DNA from: Nitrosophilus alvini
GTDB lineage: Bacteria > Campylobacterota > Campylobacteria > Campylobacterales > Nitratiruptoraceae
Direction of reading: 5' to 3'
Length of the DNA stretch: 64,000 nucleotides
Assembly (NCBI RefSeq): GCF_015100395.1
Contig: NZ_AP022847.1
Location: forward strand, 124,001-188,000
Part shown: piece after piece, positions 1 to 8,508 of the stretch
Position numbering within the stretch: position 1 is the first letter of the stretch
Layout: each line of letters begins with the position of its first letter
The notes under the pieces: generated by a model
The model's database searches: none
The model's input: the letters and a program-made list of their open reading frames with translations, nothing else
Told to the model about the DNA's origin: nothing
Program-made: the position numbers and the translations under genes

Positions 1-1
1 G

Positions 2-337
2 AGACTTATGAACAAAGGAATCGATAAAGTTCATCAAAGAGAGTCAAACCAGCTCTATGCCGCATATTCCAAAGCCAAAAGAGCGCAGATGCTCTCTTCC
101 ATAGTGGGAGAAGAGGAGATATCCGAAACTGATAAAAAATATCTGGAATTTGGTCGGGCTTTTGAAAAAGAGTTTATTTCGCAGGGAAATTATGAAAACA
201 GAACGTTGGAGGAAACTTTGGATATAGGCTGGAAGCTTTTGGGAATGCTTCCCGATATAGAACTGACCCGTCTAAAACCGGAAGATATTAAAAGATATAT
301 AGATGGCAAGAGAAAACAGCAAAACGGCACTTCTTGA
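2..337 (+). CDS. atpB: V/A-type ATP synthase subunit B, C-terminal part (5' end outside window)
   Basis: Non-catalytic nucleotide-binding B subunit of the V1/A1 head of a rotary ATPase, on the cytoplasmic side of the membrane. The reading frame is open from base 2 and enters as R-L-M-N-K-G. The visible 111 residues carry family signatures of the C-terminal helical domain: ESNQLYAAY, DKKYLEFG, FEKEF, ENRTLEETLDIGW, and LTRLKPEDIKRY, which match archaeal and enterococcal B subunits and not F-type alpha or beta. The last 35 bases overlap the subunit D gene, which fits a B-D order in one operon. The rest of the gene and the operon lie upstream of the window. Confidence 0.9.
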   Translation, partial: RLMNKGIDKVHQRESNQLYAAYSKAKRAQMLSSIVGEEEISETDKKYLEFGRAFEKEFISQGNYENRTLEETLDIGWKLLGMLPDIELTRLKPEDIKRYIDGKRKQQNGTS

Positions 338-920
338 ACTCAAAACCGAACTTGAGGTTGCATCCGGTGGCGAAGAGATACTTGAACAGAAAAGAAATAT
401 CCTTTTAAAAGAGATAATCTCTTTGCTGGATGTAGTGGACGAAAAGCGCAAAATTGCAGACGAAATGGTGGTAAAAAGCTATCGTCATCTTATCAAGGCT
501 TTTATGGAGAGCGGATACGAGAGAGTTGAGAAAGAGAGCGCTCTGGTGAAGTTTGATGCTGAGCTGAGTGTGGTTTCCAAAAGTTTTATAGGCATAGTCG
601 TTCCGGAAGTCTATTTCAAAAAAAAGAAGAAAGAGCTTCCTGTAGGATATGTTTCAGAATCCGTCTATATCGATATTGCACGGAATTCTTTTGCAAAGGC
701 TCTCGAACTTATTCTAGAACTTTCAAGCATAGAGATAAAAGTCTGGAGGCTTGCTGAAGAACTTAAAAAAACGGTTATAAGGGTAAACGCTCTTAAAAAC
801 TACTATCTTCCAAAATACAAAAATGAGATAAAAAGGATAAGTTCTTCTCTTGAAGAGTCTGAAAGAGAGTTTTTGGCAGTTTTAAAAATTTTACAAAAGA
901 GAATCGAACCTTTTGAATAA
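303..920 (+). CDS. atpD: V/A-type ATP synthase subunit D (central stalk)
   Basis: Subunit D forms the long coiled-coil rotor shaft linking the catalytic head to the membrane ring. The 205-residue product has the expected two long helical ends: an N-terminal segment TALLELKTELEVASGGEEILEQK and the C-terminal family signature beginning RVNALKNYYLP and continuing into a Glu/Lys-rich coil ending near residue 205. The ATG at 303 lies inside the subunit B gene, indicating translational coupling. No gene follows on this strand before the convergent minus-strand cluster, so D is the last gene of this operon. Family membership is clear from the C-terminal signature; whether it pumps protons or sodium cannot be told here. 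Confidence 0.88.
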   Translation: MARENSKTALLELKTELEVASGGEEILEQKRNILLKEIISLLDVVDEKRKIADEMVVKSYRHLIKAFMESGYERVEKESALVKFDAELSVVSKSFIGIVVPEVYFKKKKKELPVGYVSESVYIDIARNSFAKALELILELSSIEIKVWRLAEELKKTVIRVNALKNYYLPKYKNEIKRISSSLEESEREFLAVLKILQKRIEPFE

Positions 921-981
921 ATTCAGCTGTTCAGTTTTGTTAAAAAGGATTTTGCAATAGACTTTAATAGAGTAGTGCCAA

Positions 982-1647
982 TCACTGTAAAATCCGGGCT
1001 AATATCTCTTTTTGTTCTTCTATGGTATAGTTGAATTTGAATTCCGCTTCTTTCAAATAATAGAAAAAATTTTCACTCTCTACTCCTTTGAATTTGACTA
1101 TAAACTCTTCGAAAAAATCCCAGAATTCGGTTATGAGGTTAAGTCTTTTTTCAAGTTTTGCGATTTTATTGAATCTTAAAAATTGTGAAAGCTGGTTGTA
1201 GTAGACATCTTCGATACCGTCTTGCAAAAAAGCGCTTTTGTATTTTTTCAGATCCGGCATCAGGAGGTTATAGACTTTGCCGCCGTAGTCGAATGTCAGG
1301 AAATTCTGTGCATCGAAAATATATTTTTTTTCTTTTCTTTTGCTTCTTTCAAGATACATATATTCGTCAAACTCTTTAACCTCTTTTTTTTTCTGGTACT
1401 CCTCTTCAAGAAAAAGTGCTATCTTTTTTCTGAAGAGATCATATCTTTTTTTGACAGTTGCATAATTTGCCCCGATTTTTTTTGAGCATTCATATGCGTT
1501 TAATCCGCTGCAAAAGGCTTCTATGACAGCAGTATCGAGAGCTATTTTTTTTGGGCTCATCTTTTTTTTGCATTTTGAACATTTGAGTTGTCCGCTTTTA
1601 AGCCTGTAAAGCTTTTCATTTTTGCAGTATATGCACTCTTTAATCAT
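982..1647 (-). CDS. Zinc-ribbon/HTH protein derived from an IS1595 (ISXO2)-type transposase
   Basis: Unnamed 221-residue protein. It opens with a four-Cys zinc ribbon (CIYC then CSKC), followed by a helix-turn-helix-like stretch around residues 37-70 (ALDTAVIEAFCSGLNAYECS). The C-terminal end resembles the end of IS1595 transposases: N-x-I-x-x-FW, KFKGV, NFFYYLKEAEFKFNY. The middle is short; an acidic FDEY motif may correspond to the first catalytic Asp, but I cannot find the second. The ATG at 1647 overlaps the stop of the upstream yhbP-like gene as ATGA, so the gene looks built into an operon. A longer start at 1671 is possible but has no better ribosome site. No terminal inverted repeats or target duplication were seen. 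Confidence 0.6.
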   Translation of the reverse strand: MIKECIYCKNEKLYRLKSGQLKCSKCKKKMSPKKIALDTAVIEAFCSGLNAYECSKKIGANYATVKKRYDLFRKKIALFLEEEYQKKKEVKEFDEYMYLERSKRKEKKYIFDAQNFLTFDYGGKVYNLLMPDLKKYKSAFLQDGIEDVYYNQLSQFLRFNKIAKLEKRLNLITEFWDFFEEFIVKFKGVESENFFYYLKEAEFKFNYTIEEQKEILARILQ

Positions 1648-2075
1648 GTTTTTGTGCTGCTTTTTTGCCATACAATTTTTTTGCCAAAACCCATTGTATT
1701 ATCCGTCATCTTTATAAATTCAAGCTCTATTGTCCAAAGTATGGGGTTCGCTACTTTTGCAAAGGGAAATTTTTTAAAATAGCACTCTTTTTGCTCTTTG
1801 GTTATACTGTTTTGCAATTGGCCTGTAAACTGGATACCTTGTATTTTTCCTATATTTTTTGTCTCTTTGGAGATTGTTCCTGCCACATTTGGATTTTTCA
1901 GAGCTTCCTGCATATGCCTCGTCTCTATGTCAGAAGCAAAAACCAAAACAGCGCCGCAACTCTCATATGCATAAAAACAGCTTGCGCAATATGGGCTTTT
2001 TTCACTGCATACTGCAAGTGTGAGCAGGTGATGTTTGGCAAAATATTTTTGGATTTTTTCATCGATTTTTTTCAT
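1644..2075 (-). CDS. yhbP: YhbP-like flavin-binding protein (UPF0306, pyridoxamine-phosphate-oxidase fold)
   Basis: A 143-residue protein aligning along its length with Escherichia coli YhbP (147 residues): HHLLTLAVCSE near the start, CASCFYAYE, ETRHMQEALKNPNVAGTI, IQGIQFTGQ, and the C-terminal KMTDNTMGFGKKIVW signature. The family has the split-barrel fold of FMN-binding oxidases; its substrate is not established. It follows yqaA by 18 bases and is coupled by ATGA to the zinc-ribbon gene, at the tail of the sulfur-assimilation cluster. The position could mean co-transcription with the cys genes, but no functional tie is shown. Confidence 0.8.
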   Translation of the reverse strand: MKKIDEKIQKYFAKHHLLTLAVCSEKSPYCASCFYAYESCGAVLVFASDIETRHMQEALKNPNVAGTISKETKNIGKIQGIQFTGQLQNSITKEQKECYFKKFPFAKVANPILWTIELEFIKMTDNTMGFGKKIVWQKSSTKT

Positions 2076-2093
2076 AGTTGAAATATTATCATA

Positions 2094-2519
2094 TTATCCG
2101 ACTGCAAGATTGTACCCTTGAAGAACAAACCAGTATCTTCCCAATTTCGCTAAAAATACCAGTATCAGGAATTTTTTCAGACTATAGTGCATAACGCCGG
2201 CGATAAATGTTATCGGATCTCCGATAACAGGCGCCCAGGAAAGCAGAAGCGCAAATGGCCCAAATCTGTCAAAATAGCTTTGGGCTTTTTCTATCTGATC
2301 TGCTTTCAGATATTTTTTTCTTACAAGATAGTCTGTTCCTTTGAGTCCTATATAGTAGTTGAGCAGCGAGCCGAGTGTATTTCCTATTGAGGCGCTTAAG
2401 AGCAAAATCCAGGGATTGAGTCCCTGGTGAAGATAATATACCAGCATCCCCTCGCTGTATACGGGAAGAAAAGTTGCCGCAGCAAAAGCTGACAGAAAAA
2501 GCAGAAAATATCCGAGCAT
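2094..2519 (-). CDS. yqaA: YqaA-type inner membrane protein (DedA/VTT superfamily)
   Basis: Small integral membrane protein of 141 residues, close to the usual YqaA length. It has hydrophobic segments at both ends and the family pattern GNTLGSLLNYYIG, then a cytoplasmic stretch with FDRFGPFALLLSWAPVIGDPITFIAG, the reentrant-loop signature of the VTT/DedA group. Members of the wider superfamily act in lipid scrambling or proton-coupled transport; the role of YqaA itself is unclear. I chose ATG 2519. A TTG at 2525 has a better-spaced AAAGG. An apparent longer reading frame from 2576 starts inside a hairpin and is unlikely. Confidence 0.75.
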   Translation of the reverse strand: MLGYFLLFLSAFAAATFLPVYSEGMLVYYLHQGLNPWILLLSASIGNTLGSLLNYYIGLKGTDYLVRKKYLKADQIEKAQSYFDRFGPFALLLSWAPVIGDPITFIAGVMHYSLKKFLILVFLAKLGRYWFVLQGYNLAVG

Positions 2520-2565
2520 AAACAAAAGAGCCTTTGTTTTTTCGGATATGATAACACAGCTGTCA

Positions 2566-2587
2566 CCGAAAAGCAAAAGCTTTTCGG
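2566..2587. other. Perfect 9-bp stem-loop between cysI and yqaA
   Basis: CCGAAAAGC, four-base loop AAAA, GCTTTTCGG. It sits 7 bases past the cysI stop. There is no following T-run on the minus strand, so it may be an mRNA-stabilising or processing hairpin between cysI and yqaA rather than a full terminator. Confidence 0.6.
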
Positions 2588-2593
2588 TTCAGG

Positions 2594-4162
2594 TCATACG
2601 GCAAACTCTATATCAAAGCTTTCACTTGCAAGATATTCGCCAAAGCTTTTGAAACCGCTTTTTTGATAACTTGTTATAAGTTTTTCAATAAAACCGGGTA
2701 TCTCTTCGTGTGTGAGCAAAATTCCTGTTCTTTTTGAAAAACGGCTTGATTTTCCTTCGAGTTTTCCGCCTACCAAAAGCTCAAAACCTCTGACTTTTTT
2801 TTCGCCCCGTGTAAAAGTGGCTCCGCTTAGGCCGATATCTGCAATGCAGGGATGTGCACATGAATTAGGGCATCCGTTTACGCTTATATTGACCGGCTCG
2901 CCAAAAGCCGGGAATCTGTTTTCAAGATAAAGAGCGATTTCTTCAGCAAGGCTTTTTGTCTCGCTTATGGCAAATTTACAAAAATCCAGACCGGTACATG
3001 CCGTTGTCCTTGTCCTGAAAGCTGATGGATAAGGATTGATTTTCATCTTTTCAAGCTCTTCGCAAACTCTGTTTACCGCCTCTTTCGGAACATCCAAAAT
3101 GATGAAATTCTGTTTTGTTGTAGTGCGAATTTCATTTATTTCGTATTTTTCAAGCAGGCTGTATAGCTGCAAGAGTCTGTCTCCTCCCATTTTTCCGCCG
3201 AAAAGTGCACATCCTATGTGACTGGTATCGCTGTTTTTGGATGAAAAGATTCCGCAATGATGTCTCATTTTTGCAGGCGATACCTCAAAGATTTTTCCAT
3301 CTTTGATCCTGACACCTGAGTTTTTTTCAAGAGTCTCTTTGAATTTATGCACACCCCACTCTTTTATCAGATGTCCTAGCCTTGCTCTGTTTCTTTTTTC
3401 TCTGTTTCCAAAATCTCTGAATATGGCAACAGTCGCTTTTGTAAGCGGAACTATATCATCCTTTTGCACATATCCCAGAAAATCTGCAAAGCGTCTGTTG
3501 CTGGCAAGACCGCCGCCGGCAAACAGGGCAAACTCCACACCATTTTCTCTTTTTACGGCTACAAAACTCAAATCCTGTATCTCGTGTGGCATACAGTGCT
3601 GCGCACATCCGCTTACGCCGATTTTAAATTTTCTCGGAAGATTGCTGAACTCTCTGTTTTTGCAAAAAAGTGTGTTTATCTCATCTACCACATCCGAAAC
3701 ATCCGCTATCTCTTCTTCGGCTCTTCCGCTTATAGGACATGTAACGGTGTTTCTTACCACATCTCCGGCTGCCATGCATGTAGTAAGACCGGTTTTTTGA
3801 AGCTGTTCAAAGATATCGGGCAGATCGGCCATTTTTATCCAATGAAACTGCAGATCCTGTCTTGTTGTAAAATCGGCACTGTTTCTTGCATATTTTACCG
3901 CTATCTCACCCAGAGTTTTGATCTGATCTTTGTTCAGGACGCCTTTTTCTATCTTGACTCTGAGCATAAAATACTGTGTCTGGTCGTATTTTGGCTGAAG
4001 CGTTTTGTTTTGCGTATAAAGGCCGTACCATTTAAGACGGTCAATATCTTCCGGATCTACCGGAATATCGGCTTTGGCATATCTGTATATATCATTCAAA
4101 ACATCCAGTCCGTCTTTTTGGCGTTTGATTCTTTCCACACGCGCCGCTTTGCTCTCTTTCAT
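2594..4162 (-). CDS. cysI: Ferredoxin-type assimilatory sulfite reductase (nitrite/sulfite reductase family)
   Basis: Reduces sulfite to sulfide by six electrons with a siroheme coupled to a 4Fe-4S cluster. The 522-residue protein has the two-fold repeat of the family: an N-terminal half with FTTRQDLQFHW and TCPISG, and cluster-ligand cysteines in the C-terminal half within TACTGLDFCKFA and NGCPNSCAHP. It lacks any flavoprotein partner gene (cysJ), and the N-terminal layout fits ferredoxin-dependent enzymes. The family also includes nitrite reductases; placement directly after cysH-cysD-cysN argues for sulfite. ATG 4162 is preceded by GAGGAG and overlaps the cysN stop as ATGA, so translation is coupled. 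Confidence 0.85.
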   Translation of the reverse strand: MKESKAARVERIKRQKDGLDVLNDIYRYAKADIPVDPEDIDRLKWYGLYTQNKTLQPKYDQTQYFMLRVKIEKGVLNKDQIKTLGEIAVKYARNSADFTTRQDLQFHWIKMADLPDIFEQLQKTGLTTCMAAGDVVRNTVTCPISGRAEEEIADVSDVVDEINTLFCKNREFSNLPRKFKIGVSGCAQHCMPHEIQDLSFVAVKRENGVEFALFAGGGLASNRRFADFLGYVQKDDIVPLTKATVAIFRDFGNREKRNRARLGHLIKEWGVHKFKETLEKNSGVRIKDGKIFEVSPAKMRHHCGIFSSKNSDTSHIGCALFGGKMGGDRLLQLYSLLEKYEINEIRTTTKQNFIILDVPKEAVNRVCEELEKMKINPYPSAFRTRTTACTGLDFCKFAISETKSLAEEIALYLENRFPAFGEPVNISVNGCPNSCAHPCIADIGLSGATFTRGEKKVRGFELLVGGKLEGKSSRFSKRTGILLTHEEIPGFIEKLITSYQKSGFKSFGEYLASESFDIEFAV

Positions 4163-5628
4163 TTTATCTCCTCGATATTTGCACATCCCCACTCAGGGAA
4201 GTGTTTTCTGATATAGCGGTTCAGTTCGATCTCCGCTTCGGTGTAGACTCTTTTTTTTCTCTCCCTTTTTGCTGCATCCAGTATCATGCCTGCCGCAACA
4301 GTATGGTTGGTTATCTTGTCAATTACGATAAAACTCCCTGTACCTTTTATTTTGCTGTACGGATCGCACGCTATCGGACGTGTCAGAAGCAGGCGGCATT
4401 TTCCTATCTCGTTCAGCTCAAGGGTATCGGTCTTTATCTCTTCCCAGCTGTTTACATCCTTTTTGAATGCTATCTCTTCAAATATCGCATTCAAAGAGGT
4501 AGTAGCTCTTTTTATTTCATACTCTCTTCCAAGTTCAAGGGCCTTTTCGTCCATCCATACTATCATCGCTTCGATGCTGTCCGAGGTTGTCAGGGAGTTA
4601 TTTGAATGTACTATCAAATCTCCTCTGCTGATATCTATTTCGTCTTCAAGAGTCAAAGTAACCGCCATGGGTGCGAATGCTTCCGGCGTTGTGACAAGCT
4701 CGGAGCCGCTTTCCAAAGAGGGGAGGACTATCTCTTTTATTCTGCTCTTTTTTCCCGAAGGAAGAACGGTTATCTCCTCACCCACTCTTATTCTTCCGCT
4801 TGTAATAGTTCCTGTAAAGCCTCTGAAGTCTAGGTTGGGCCTGTTTACATACTGGACGGGAAATCTGAAATCGCTGAGATTTATATCTTTTGATATCTCT
4901 ATCGTGTCCAGATATTCCAGAAGAGGTTTACCTTCATACCACTGCATGTTTGTACTCTTTTGTACAACATTGTCACCTTTCAGGGCAGAAATAGGGATAA
5001 AATCGACTGTCGGTTTGTGATAGCCGCTTTTTCCGTTTTGGGCGTACTGAAGACTTTCTGAAAGTTTCTCAAACATCTTCAGGTATTCTTCTTTTATACT
5101 CTTATATACATCTTCGCTGTAGCCGACTATATCCATCTTGTTTATCGCAACAACGATATGTCTAATCCCAAGAAGAGAGACTATATATGAGTGTCTTCTT
5201 GTCTGGGTAAGCACCCCTTTTCTTGCATCTATAAGTATCACCGCAAGGTTTGCGGTACTGGCTCCTGTGACCATGTTTCTCGTATACTGTTCGTGACCGG
5301 GAGTGTCCGCTATGATATATTTTCTTCTGTCGGTTGCGAAAAATCTGTATGCAACGTCAATAGTGATCCCCTGTTCTCTTTCGCTTTGAAGACCGTCTAT
5401 CAGAAGAGCAAAATCTATCTCTTCATTTGTGGTTCCGTATTTTCTGCTCTCTCTTTTGACTGCGCTTAACTGATCTTCCAGGACTGTCTTACTGTCGTAC
5501 AAAAGACGTCCTATAAGCGTACTCTTTCCGTCATCAACGCTTCCGCATGTGATGAACCTCAGAAGTTCTTTGTTTTCGTGTTCTTTCAGATATTTTTCTA
5601 TATTTGTGGATATAAGGTTTTTACTCAT
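4159..5628 (-). CDS. cysN: Sulfate adenylyltransferase subunit 1 (GTPase)
   Basis: GTPase subunit of ATP sulfurylase, which drives formation of adenylyl sulfate (APS) from sulfate and ATP. The translation-factor-like G domain shows the P-loop GSVDDGKST at residues 29-37, DTPGH at 108-112 and NKMD at 163-166, followed by two beta-barrel domains. At 489 residues it is CysN alone and carries no fused APS-kinase (CysC) domain, in keeping with the APS-reducing CysH nearby. It starts one base after cysD and its stop overlaps the cysI start, so cysD-cysN-cysI are tightly coupled. Confidence 0.95.
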   Translation of the reverse strand: MSKNLISTNIEKYLKEHENKELLRFITCGSVDDGKSTLIGRLLYDSKTVLEDQLSAVKRESRKYGTTNEEIDFALLIDGLQSEREQGITIDVAYRFFATDRRKYIIADTPGHEQYTRNMVTGASTANLAVILIDARKGVLTQTRRHSYIVSLLGIRHIVVAINKMDIVGYSEDVYKSIKEEYLKMFEKLSESLQYAQNGKSGYHKPTVDFIPISALKGDNVVQKSTNMQWYEGKPLLEYLDTIEISKDINLSDFRFPVQYVNRPNLDFRGFTGTITSGRIRVGEEITVLPSGKKSRIKEIVLPSLESGSELVTTPEAFAPMAVTLTLEDEIDISRGDLIVHSNNSLTTSDSIEAMIVWMDEKALELGREYEIKRATTSLNAIFEEIAFKKDVNSWEEIKTDTLELNEIGKCRLLLTRPIACDPYSKIKGTGSFIVIDKITNHTVAAGMILDAAKRERKKRVYTEAEIELNRYIRKHFPEWGCANIEEIK

Positions 5629-5629
5629 T

Positions 5630-6541
5630 TTAAAAATACCCCTCTATCTTTTTTTTCTCCATACTTCCTTCCTGATCTTTGTCTATAACTCTTCCTTCTC
5701 TTTCACTGGTACGGGAGAGTAGCATCTCCTGTATTATTTCCGGAAGAGTTTCGGCTTCAGATCTTACCGCTCCGGTTAGAGGATAACATCCAAGAGTCCT
5801 GAATCTGACCTTCTGCATCTTCGCTTTGGCTCTTAACTCTTCGGGCATTCTGTCGTCATCAGCCATTATCAGAGCTCCGTCGATTTCCACAACCGGTCTT
5901 TTCTTTGCGAAATAGAGCGGTACAATAGGAATATTTTCCAGATATATATACTGCCAGATATCAAGTTCCGTCCAGTTGGAAAGAGGAAATACTCTTACGC
6001 TTTCGCCCCTGTTTATTCTTGTATTGTATATGTTCCAAAGCTCCGGTCTTTGGTTTTTGGGATCCCATCTGTGGAACTTGTCTCTGAATGAAAAGATTCT
6101 CTCTTTTGCTCTGCTTTTCTCTTCATCTCTTCTGGCTCCTCCGATAACAGCATCGAATTTTCCTTTGTTTAAAGCCTGTTTCAGTGCCTGTGTCTTCATT
6201 ATGTCCGTATGTAGCTTCGAACCATGGATAAAAGGGTTTATATTCATCTCTATCCCTTCCGGATTTGTATGAACTATCAGATCCACTCCAAGCTCTTTTA
6301 CTCTTTTATCCCTAAATTCGATCATCTCTTTGAACTTCCACAATGTATCCACATGCAGAAGAGGAAAAGGCGGTTTTCCGGGATAGAAAGCTTTCATAGC
6401 AAGATGTAGCATTACCGAGCTGTCTTTGCCGATGCTGTACATCATAACCGGATTTTCGAACTGAGCCGCCACCTCTCTTAATATATGTATCGACTCCGCT
6501 TCAAGCTGTTTTAAGTGTGTAAGTCTGTTTTTTTCACTCAT
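5630..6541 (-). CDS. cysD: Sulfate adenylyltransferase subunit 2
   Basis: Catalytic adenylyl-transfer subunit of ATP sulfurylase, partner of CysN. The 303-residue protein has the N-type ATP pyrophosphatase PP-loop SIGKDS at residues 36-41, then [23 protein letters not shown] and the C-terminal [11 protein letters not shown] typical of CysD. It lies 10 bases after cysH and one base before cysN in the minus-strand cluster. The length and motifs leave little doubt. Confidence 0.96.
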   Translation of the reverse strand: MSEKNRLTHLKQLEAESIHILREVAAQFENPVMMYSIGKDSSVMLHLAMKAFYPGKPPFPLLHVDTLWKFKEMIEFRDKRVKELGVDLIVHTNPEGIEMNINPFIHGSKLHTDIMKTQALKQALNKGKFDAVIGGARRDEEKSRAKERIFSFRDKFHRWDPKNQRPELWNIYNTRINRGESVRVFPLSNWTELDIWQYIYLENIPIVPLYFAKKRPVVEIDGALIMADDDRMPEELRAKAKMQKVRFRTLGCYPLTGAVRSEAETLPEIIQEMLLSRTSEREGRVIDKDQEGSMEKKKIEGYF

Positions 6542-6551
6542 TTCTACCTCT

Positions 6552-7265
6552 TTATCTTTTTATATGCAGTCCGCACTCTTTATGTTCTGGCTCTTCCCAC
6601 CACCATCGTCCGCTTCTTATATCCTCGCCCTCTTTGACGGCCCTTGTACAGGGCTCGCAACCGATACTTGGAAATCCTCTGTCATGTAAAGAGTTGTACG
6701 GAATATCGTTTTTACGGATGTATTCCCATACCTCATAGGTTTTCCATTCGAAAAGCGGGTTAAGTTTTATTAGGCCAAAGGTCGTATCGTATTCGATCAG
6801 TCTGGCATCGCTTCTGGTAACAGACTGTTCTCGTCTAAGACCTGTAATCCACGCTTTTTTGTCCTTCAGAGCTCTTTTTAGCGGTTCTATTTTTCTTACT
6901 TCGCAACATCGTTTTCTATTCTCTATGCTTTCATAAAAACCGTTGATTCCCTGATCTCTTACAAGCTGTTCCAGGCTGTTATAGTCGGGGTAGTATGCCC
7001 GTATTTTTATACCGTATCTCTTTTCGGTTTTCTCCCATGTTCTGTATGTCTCTTCATGGAGTCTTCCTGTATCGAGCGTGAAGATCTCAGTTTTGGGATC
7101 GATGCTTGCTACCATATGTGTAAGCACCTGGTCTTCGACCCCGAAACTGCTTGCAAGAGCGATATGGCCGGAAAACTCTTTCAGAAAATATTCGAGAACA
7201 TTTTCAGGATTCTCTTTTTCATAAACTTTGTTGAAATTTTCGGCGATTTGTGTCAATCCATTCAT
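6552..7265 (-). CDS. cysH: APS reductase, 4Fe-4S type (assimilatory)
   Basis: Reduces adenylyl sulfate to sulfite and AMP with thiol donors. The 237-residue protein has the PP-loop-like SSFGVEDQ at 39-46 and four iron-sulfur cysteines: the pair C120-C121 (RKRCCEVRK) and C203-x-x-C206 (GCEPCT). The catalytic Cys is C231 in ECGLH near the C terminus. The CC...CxxC pattern marks enzymes that bind a 4Fe-4S cluster and usually act on APS rather than PAPS, consistent with the absence of cysC. It stands between a DUF2061 gene and cysD, with 10-11 base gaps. Confidence 0.93.
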   Translation of the reverse strand: MNGLTQIAENFNKVYEKENPENVLEYFLKEFSGHIALASSFGVEDQVLTHMVASIDPKTEIFTLDTGRLHEETYRTWEKTEKRYGIKIRAYYPDYNSLEQLVRDQGINGFYESIENRKRCCEVRKIEPLKRALKDKKAWITGLRREQSVTRSDARLIEYDTTFGLIKLNPLFEWKTYEVWEYIRKNDIPYNSLHDRGFPSIGCEPCTRAVKEGEDIRSGRWWWEEPEHKECGLHIKR

Positions 7266-7276
7266 TTAAATCTCTC

Positions 7277-7504
7277 CTATATCTGATATTCAGGCTCTTT
7301 TTCTATTCGTCCAAGGGGTATCTTATTCCATGCTCTTTCATGGAAATAGTAAAGAATCATTTTGGTTACAAGTTCGATGCCGCCTATAGAAGCGGCCATT
7401 CCGAAACTGCCGGTTATGAAAAAGGATATGATTATAGTATCGATTGTGCCGAGTGCTCTCCATGATATTGTTTTTATTACACTTCTATAAGGCTTTTCAT
7501 GCAT
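7277..7504 (-). CDS. DUF2061 small membrane protein
   Basis: A 75-residue protein with two predicted membrane helices (about residues 16-34 and 38-55) and the DUF2061 pattern SWRALGTIDT ... VTKMILYYFHERAW. The function is unknown. Genes of this family often sit beside sulfate-assimilation genes, and here it is the first gene of the cysH-D-N-I run, behind a candidate promoter at 7516-7544. A role in sulfate or metabolite transport is a guess from context. Confidence 0.82.
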   Translation of the reverse strand: MHEKPYRSVIKTISWRALGTIDTIIISFFITGSFGMAASIGGIELVTKMILYYFHERAWNKIPLGRIEKEPEYQI

Positions 7505-7515
7505 TCCTTTACTCC

Positions 7516-7544
7516 ATATTTACTAACTCTATCGATTTAGTCAA
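7516..7544 (-). promoter_or_regulatory. Candidate sigma-70 promoter for DUF2061-cysHDNI
   Basis: On the minus strand TTGACT (7539-7544) and AAATAT (7516-7521) are separated by 17 bases. The spacer holds ACTAACTCTATCGA on the plus strand (7522-7535), matching 11 of 14 bases of a sequence at the metY promoter (10249-10262). The -10 is poor, so activity may be conditional. Inferred by eye. Confidence 0.45.
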
Positions 7545-7548
7545 GATT

Positions 7549-7592
7549 AAATATAAAAAAATTGCCTTTTTACTCGGGCTACTCAAAAAGCC
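7549..7592 (-). terminator. Possible terminator overlapping the cysK stop
   Basis: On the minus strand the last codons of cysK form CGGGCT, loop TTTTGAGT, AGCCCG. A run of seven T follows about 12 bases later. The stem is short and the T-run is distant, so termination would be partial at best, allowing some read-through into DUF2061-cysH. Confidence 0.35.
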
Positions 7593-8499
7593 CGCTGCTG
7601 AGGTACCTTTCACCGGTATCGTTCAGCATTGTCACAATCGTTTTGCCTTCATTTCCTGCTCTTCTTGCTATTTTGGCAGCGGCAAAAACGTTTGCGCCAG
7701 ATGATATACCCACAAGAAGACCTTCCTCTTTTGCAAGTTTTTTGGCTGTTGAGACTGCCACTTCGTCACTTACCGTAATAATCTCGTCATATATATGGGT
7801 ATCTAGTACCTTCGGAATAAAACCTGCACCAATTCCTTGTATTTTGTGGGGACCAGGTTTTCCTCCGCTAAGTACGGGTGAGCTTACAGGTTCTACCGCT
7901 ACGATTTGAATTTTCGGGTTGTGTTCTTTCAGAACTTTCCCCACACCTGTTATTGTACCTCCGGTACCCACTCCGGCAACAAAAATATCTATGTTACCCT
8001 CTGTATCTCTTAATATCTCCTGTGCAGTAGTTTTTATATGAATTTCTGGATTTGCAGGATTTTCAAACTGCTGCAAAATTACTGCACCTTCTATCTCCTC
8101 TGCCAGCTCTATCGCCTTTTCGACTGCTCCGGCCATCCCTTTTGCAGGATCTGTCAGAACAAGTTCGGCACCCATAGCCGCAAGGAGTTTTCGTCTCTCT
8201 ATACTCATTGAGCTCGGCATAGTTAATATAAGTTTGATTCCCATAGCCGCCGCTACAGATGCCAGGGCGATACCTGTATTACCGCTTGTGGGCTCTATCA
8301 GGACGCTGTTTTTATCGATTTTGCCGTTTTCGAAGGCTTTAAGAATCATATTTGCACCGATTCTGTCTTTAACCGAATGGGTCGGATTCATAAATTCGCA
8401 TTTTCCCAAAATAAGAGCTCCGGTCTCTTTTGAAAAAGAGTTTATCTTTACAAGCGGCGTATTGCCTATAAGTTCGGTTACATCGTTCGCATATCTCAT
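7579..8499 (-). CDS. cysK: Cysteine synthase A (O-acetylserine sulfhydrylase)
   Basis: PLP enzyme joining sulfide to O-acetylserine to give cysteine. The 306-residue fold-type II protein shows IGNTPLV at 11-17, the PLP lysine K44 in HSVKDR, the phosphate-gripping TSGNTG at 71-76 and the GTGGTITG loop. It lies directly downstream of an Rrf2-family regulator gene (9-base gap). In Bacillus subtilis, CysK forms a repressor complex with the Rrf2 protein CymR, so this adjacency is suggestive. Confidence 0.95.
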   Translation of the reverse strand: MRYANDVTELIGNTPLVKINSFSKETGALILGKCEFMNPTHSVKDRIGANMILKAFENGKIDKNSVLIEPTSGNTGIALASVAAAMGIKLILTMPSSMSIERRKLLAAMGAELVLTDPAKGMAGAVEKAIELAEEIEGAVILQQFENPANPEIHIKTTAQEILRDTEGNIDIFVAGVGTGGTITGVGKVLKEHNPKIQIVAVEPVSSPVLSGGKPGPHKIQGIGAGFIPKVLDTHIYDEIITVSDEVAVSTAKKLAKEEGLLVGISSGANVFAAAKIARRAGNEGKTIVTMLNDTGERYLSSGLFE

Positions 8500-8508
8500 A
8501 GTCTCTCC

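Noticed and set aside
982-1671. Active insertion sequence
   Set aside because: No terminal inverted repeats or target duplication; coupled to the gene before; catalytic core incomplete.
3464-4216. Long plus-strand frame of 250 codons antisense to cysI
   Set aside because: It is a shadow of a conserved gene, without family motifs.
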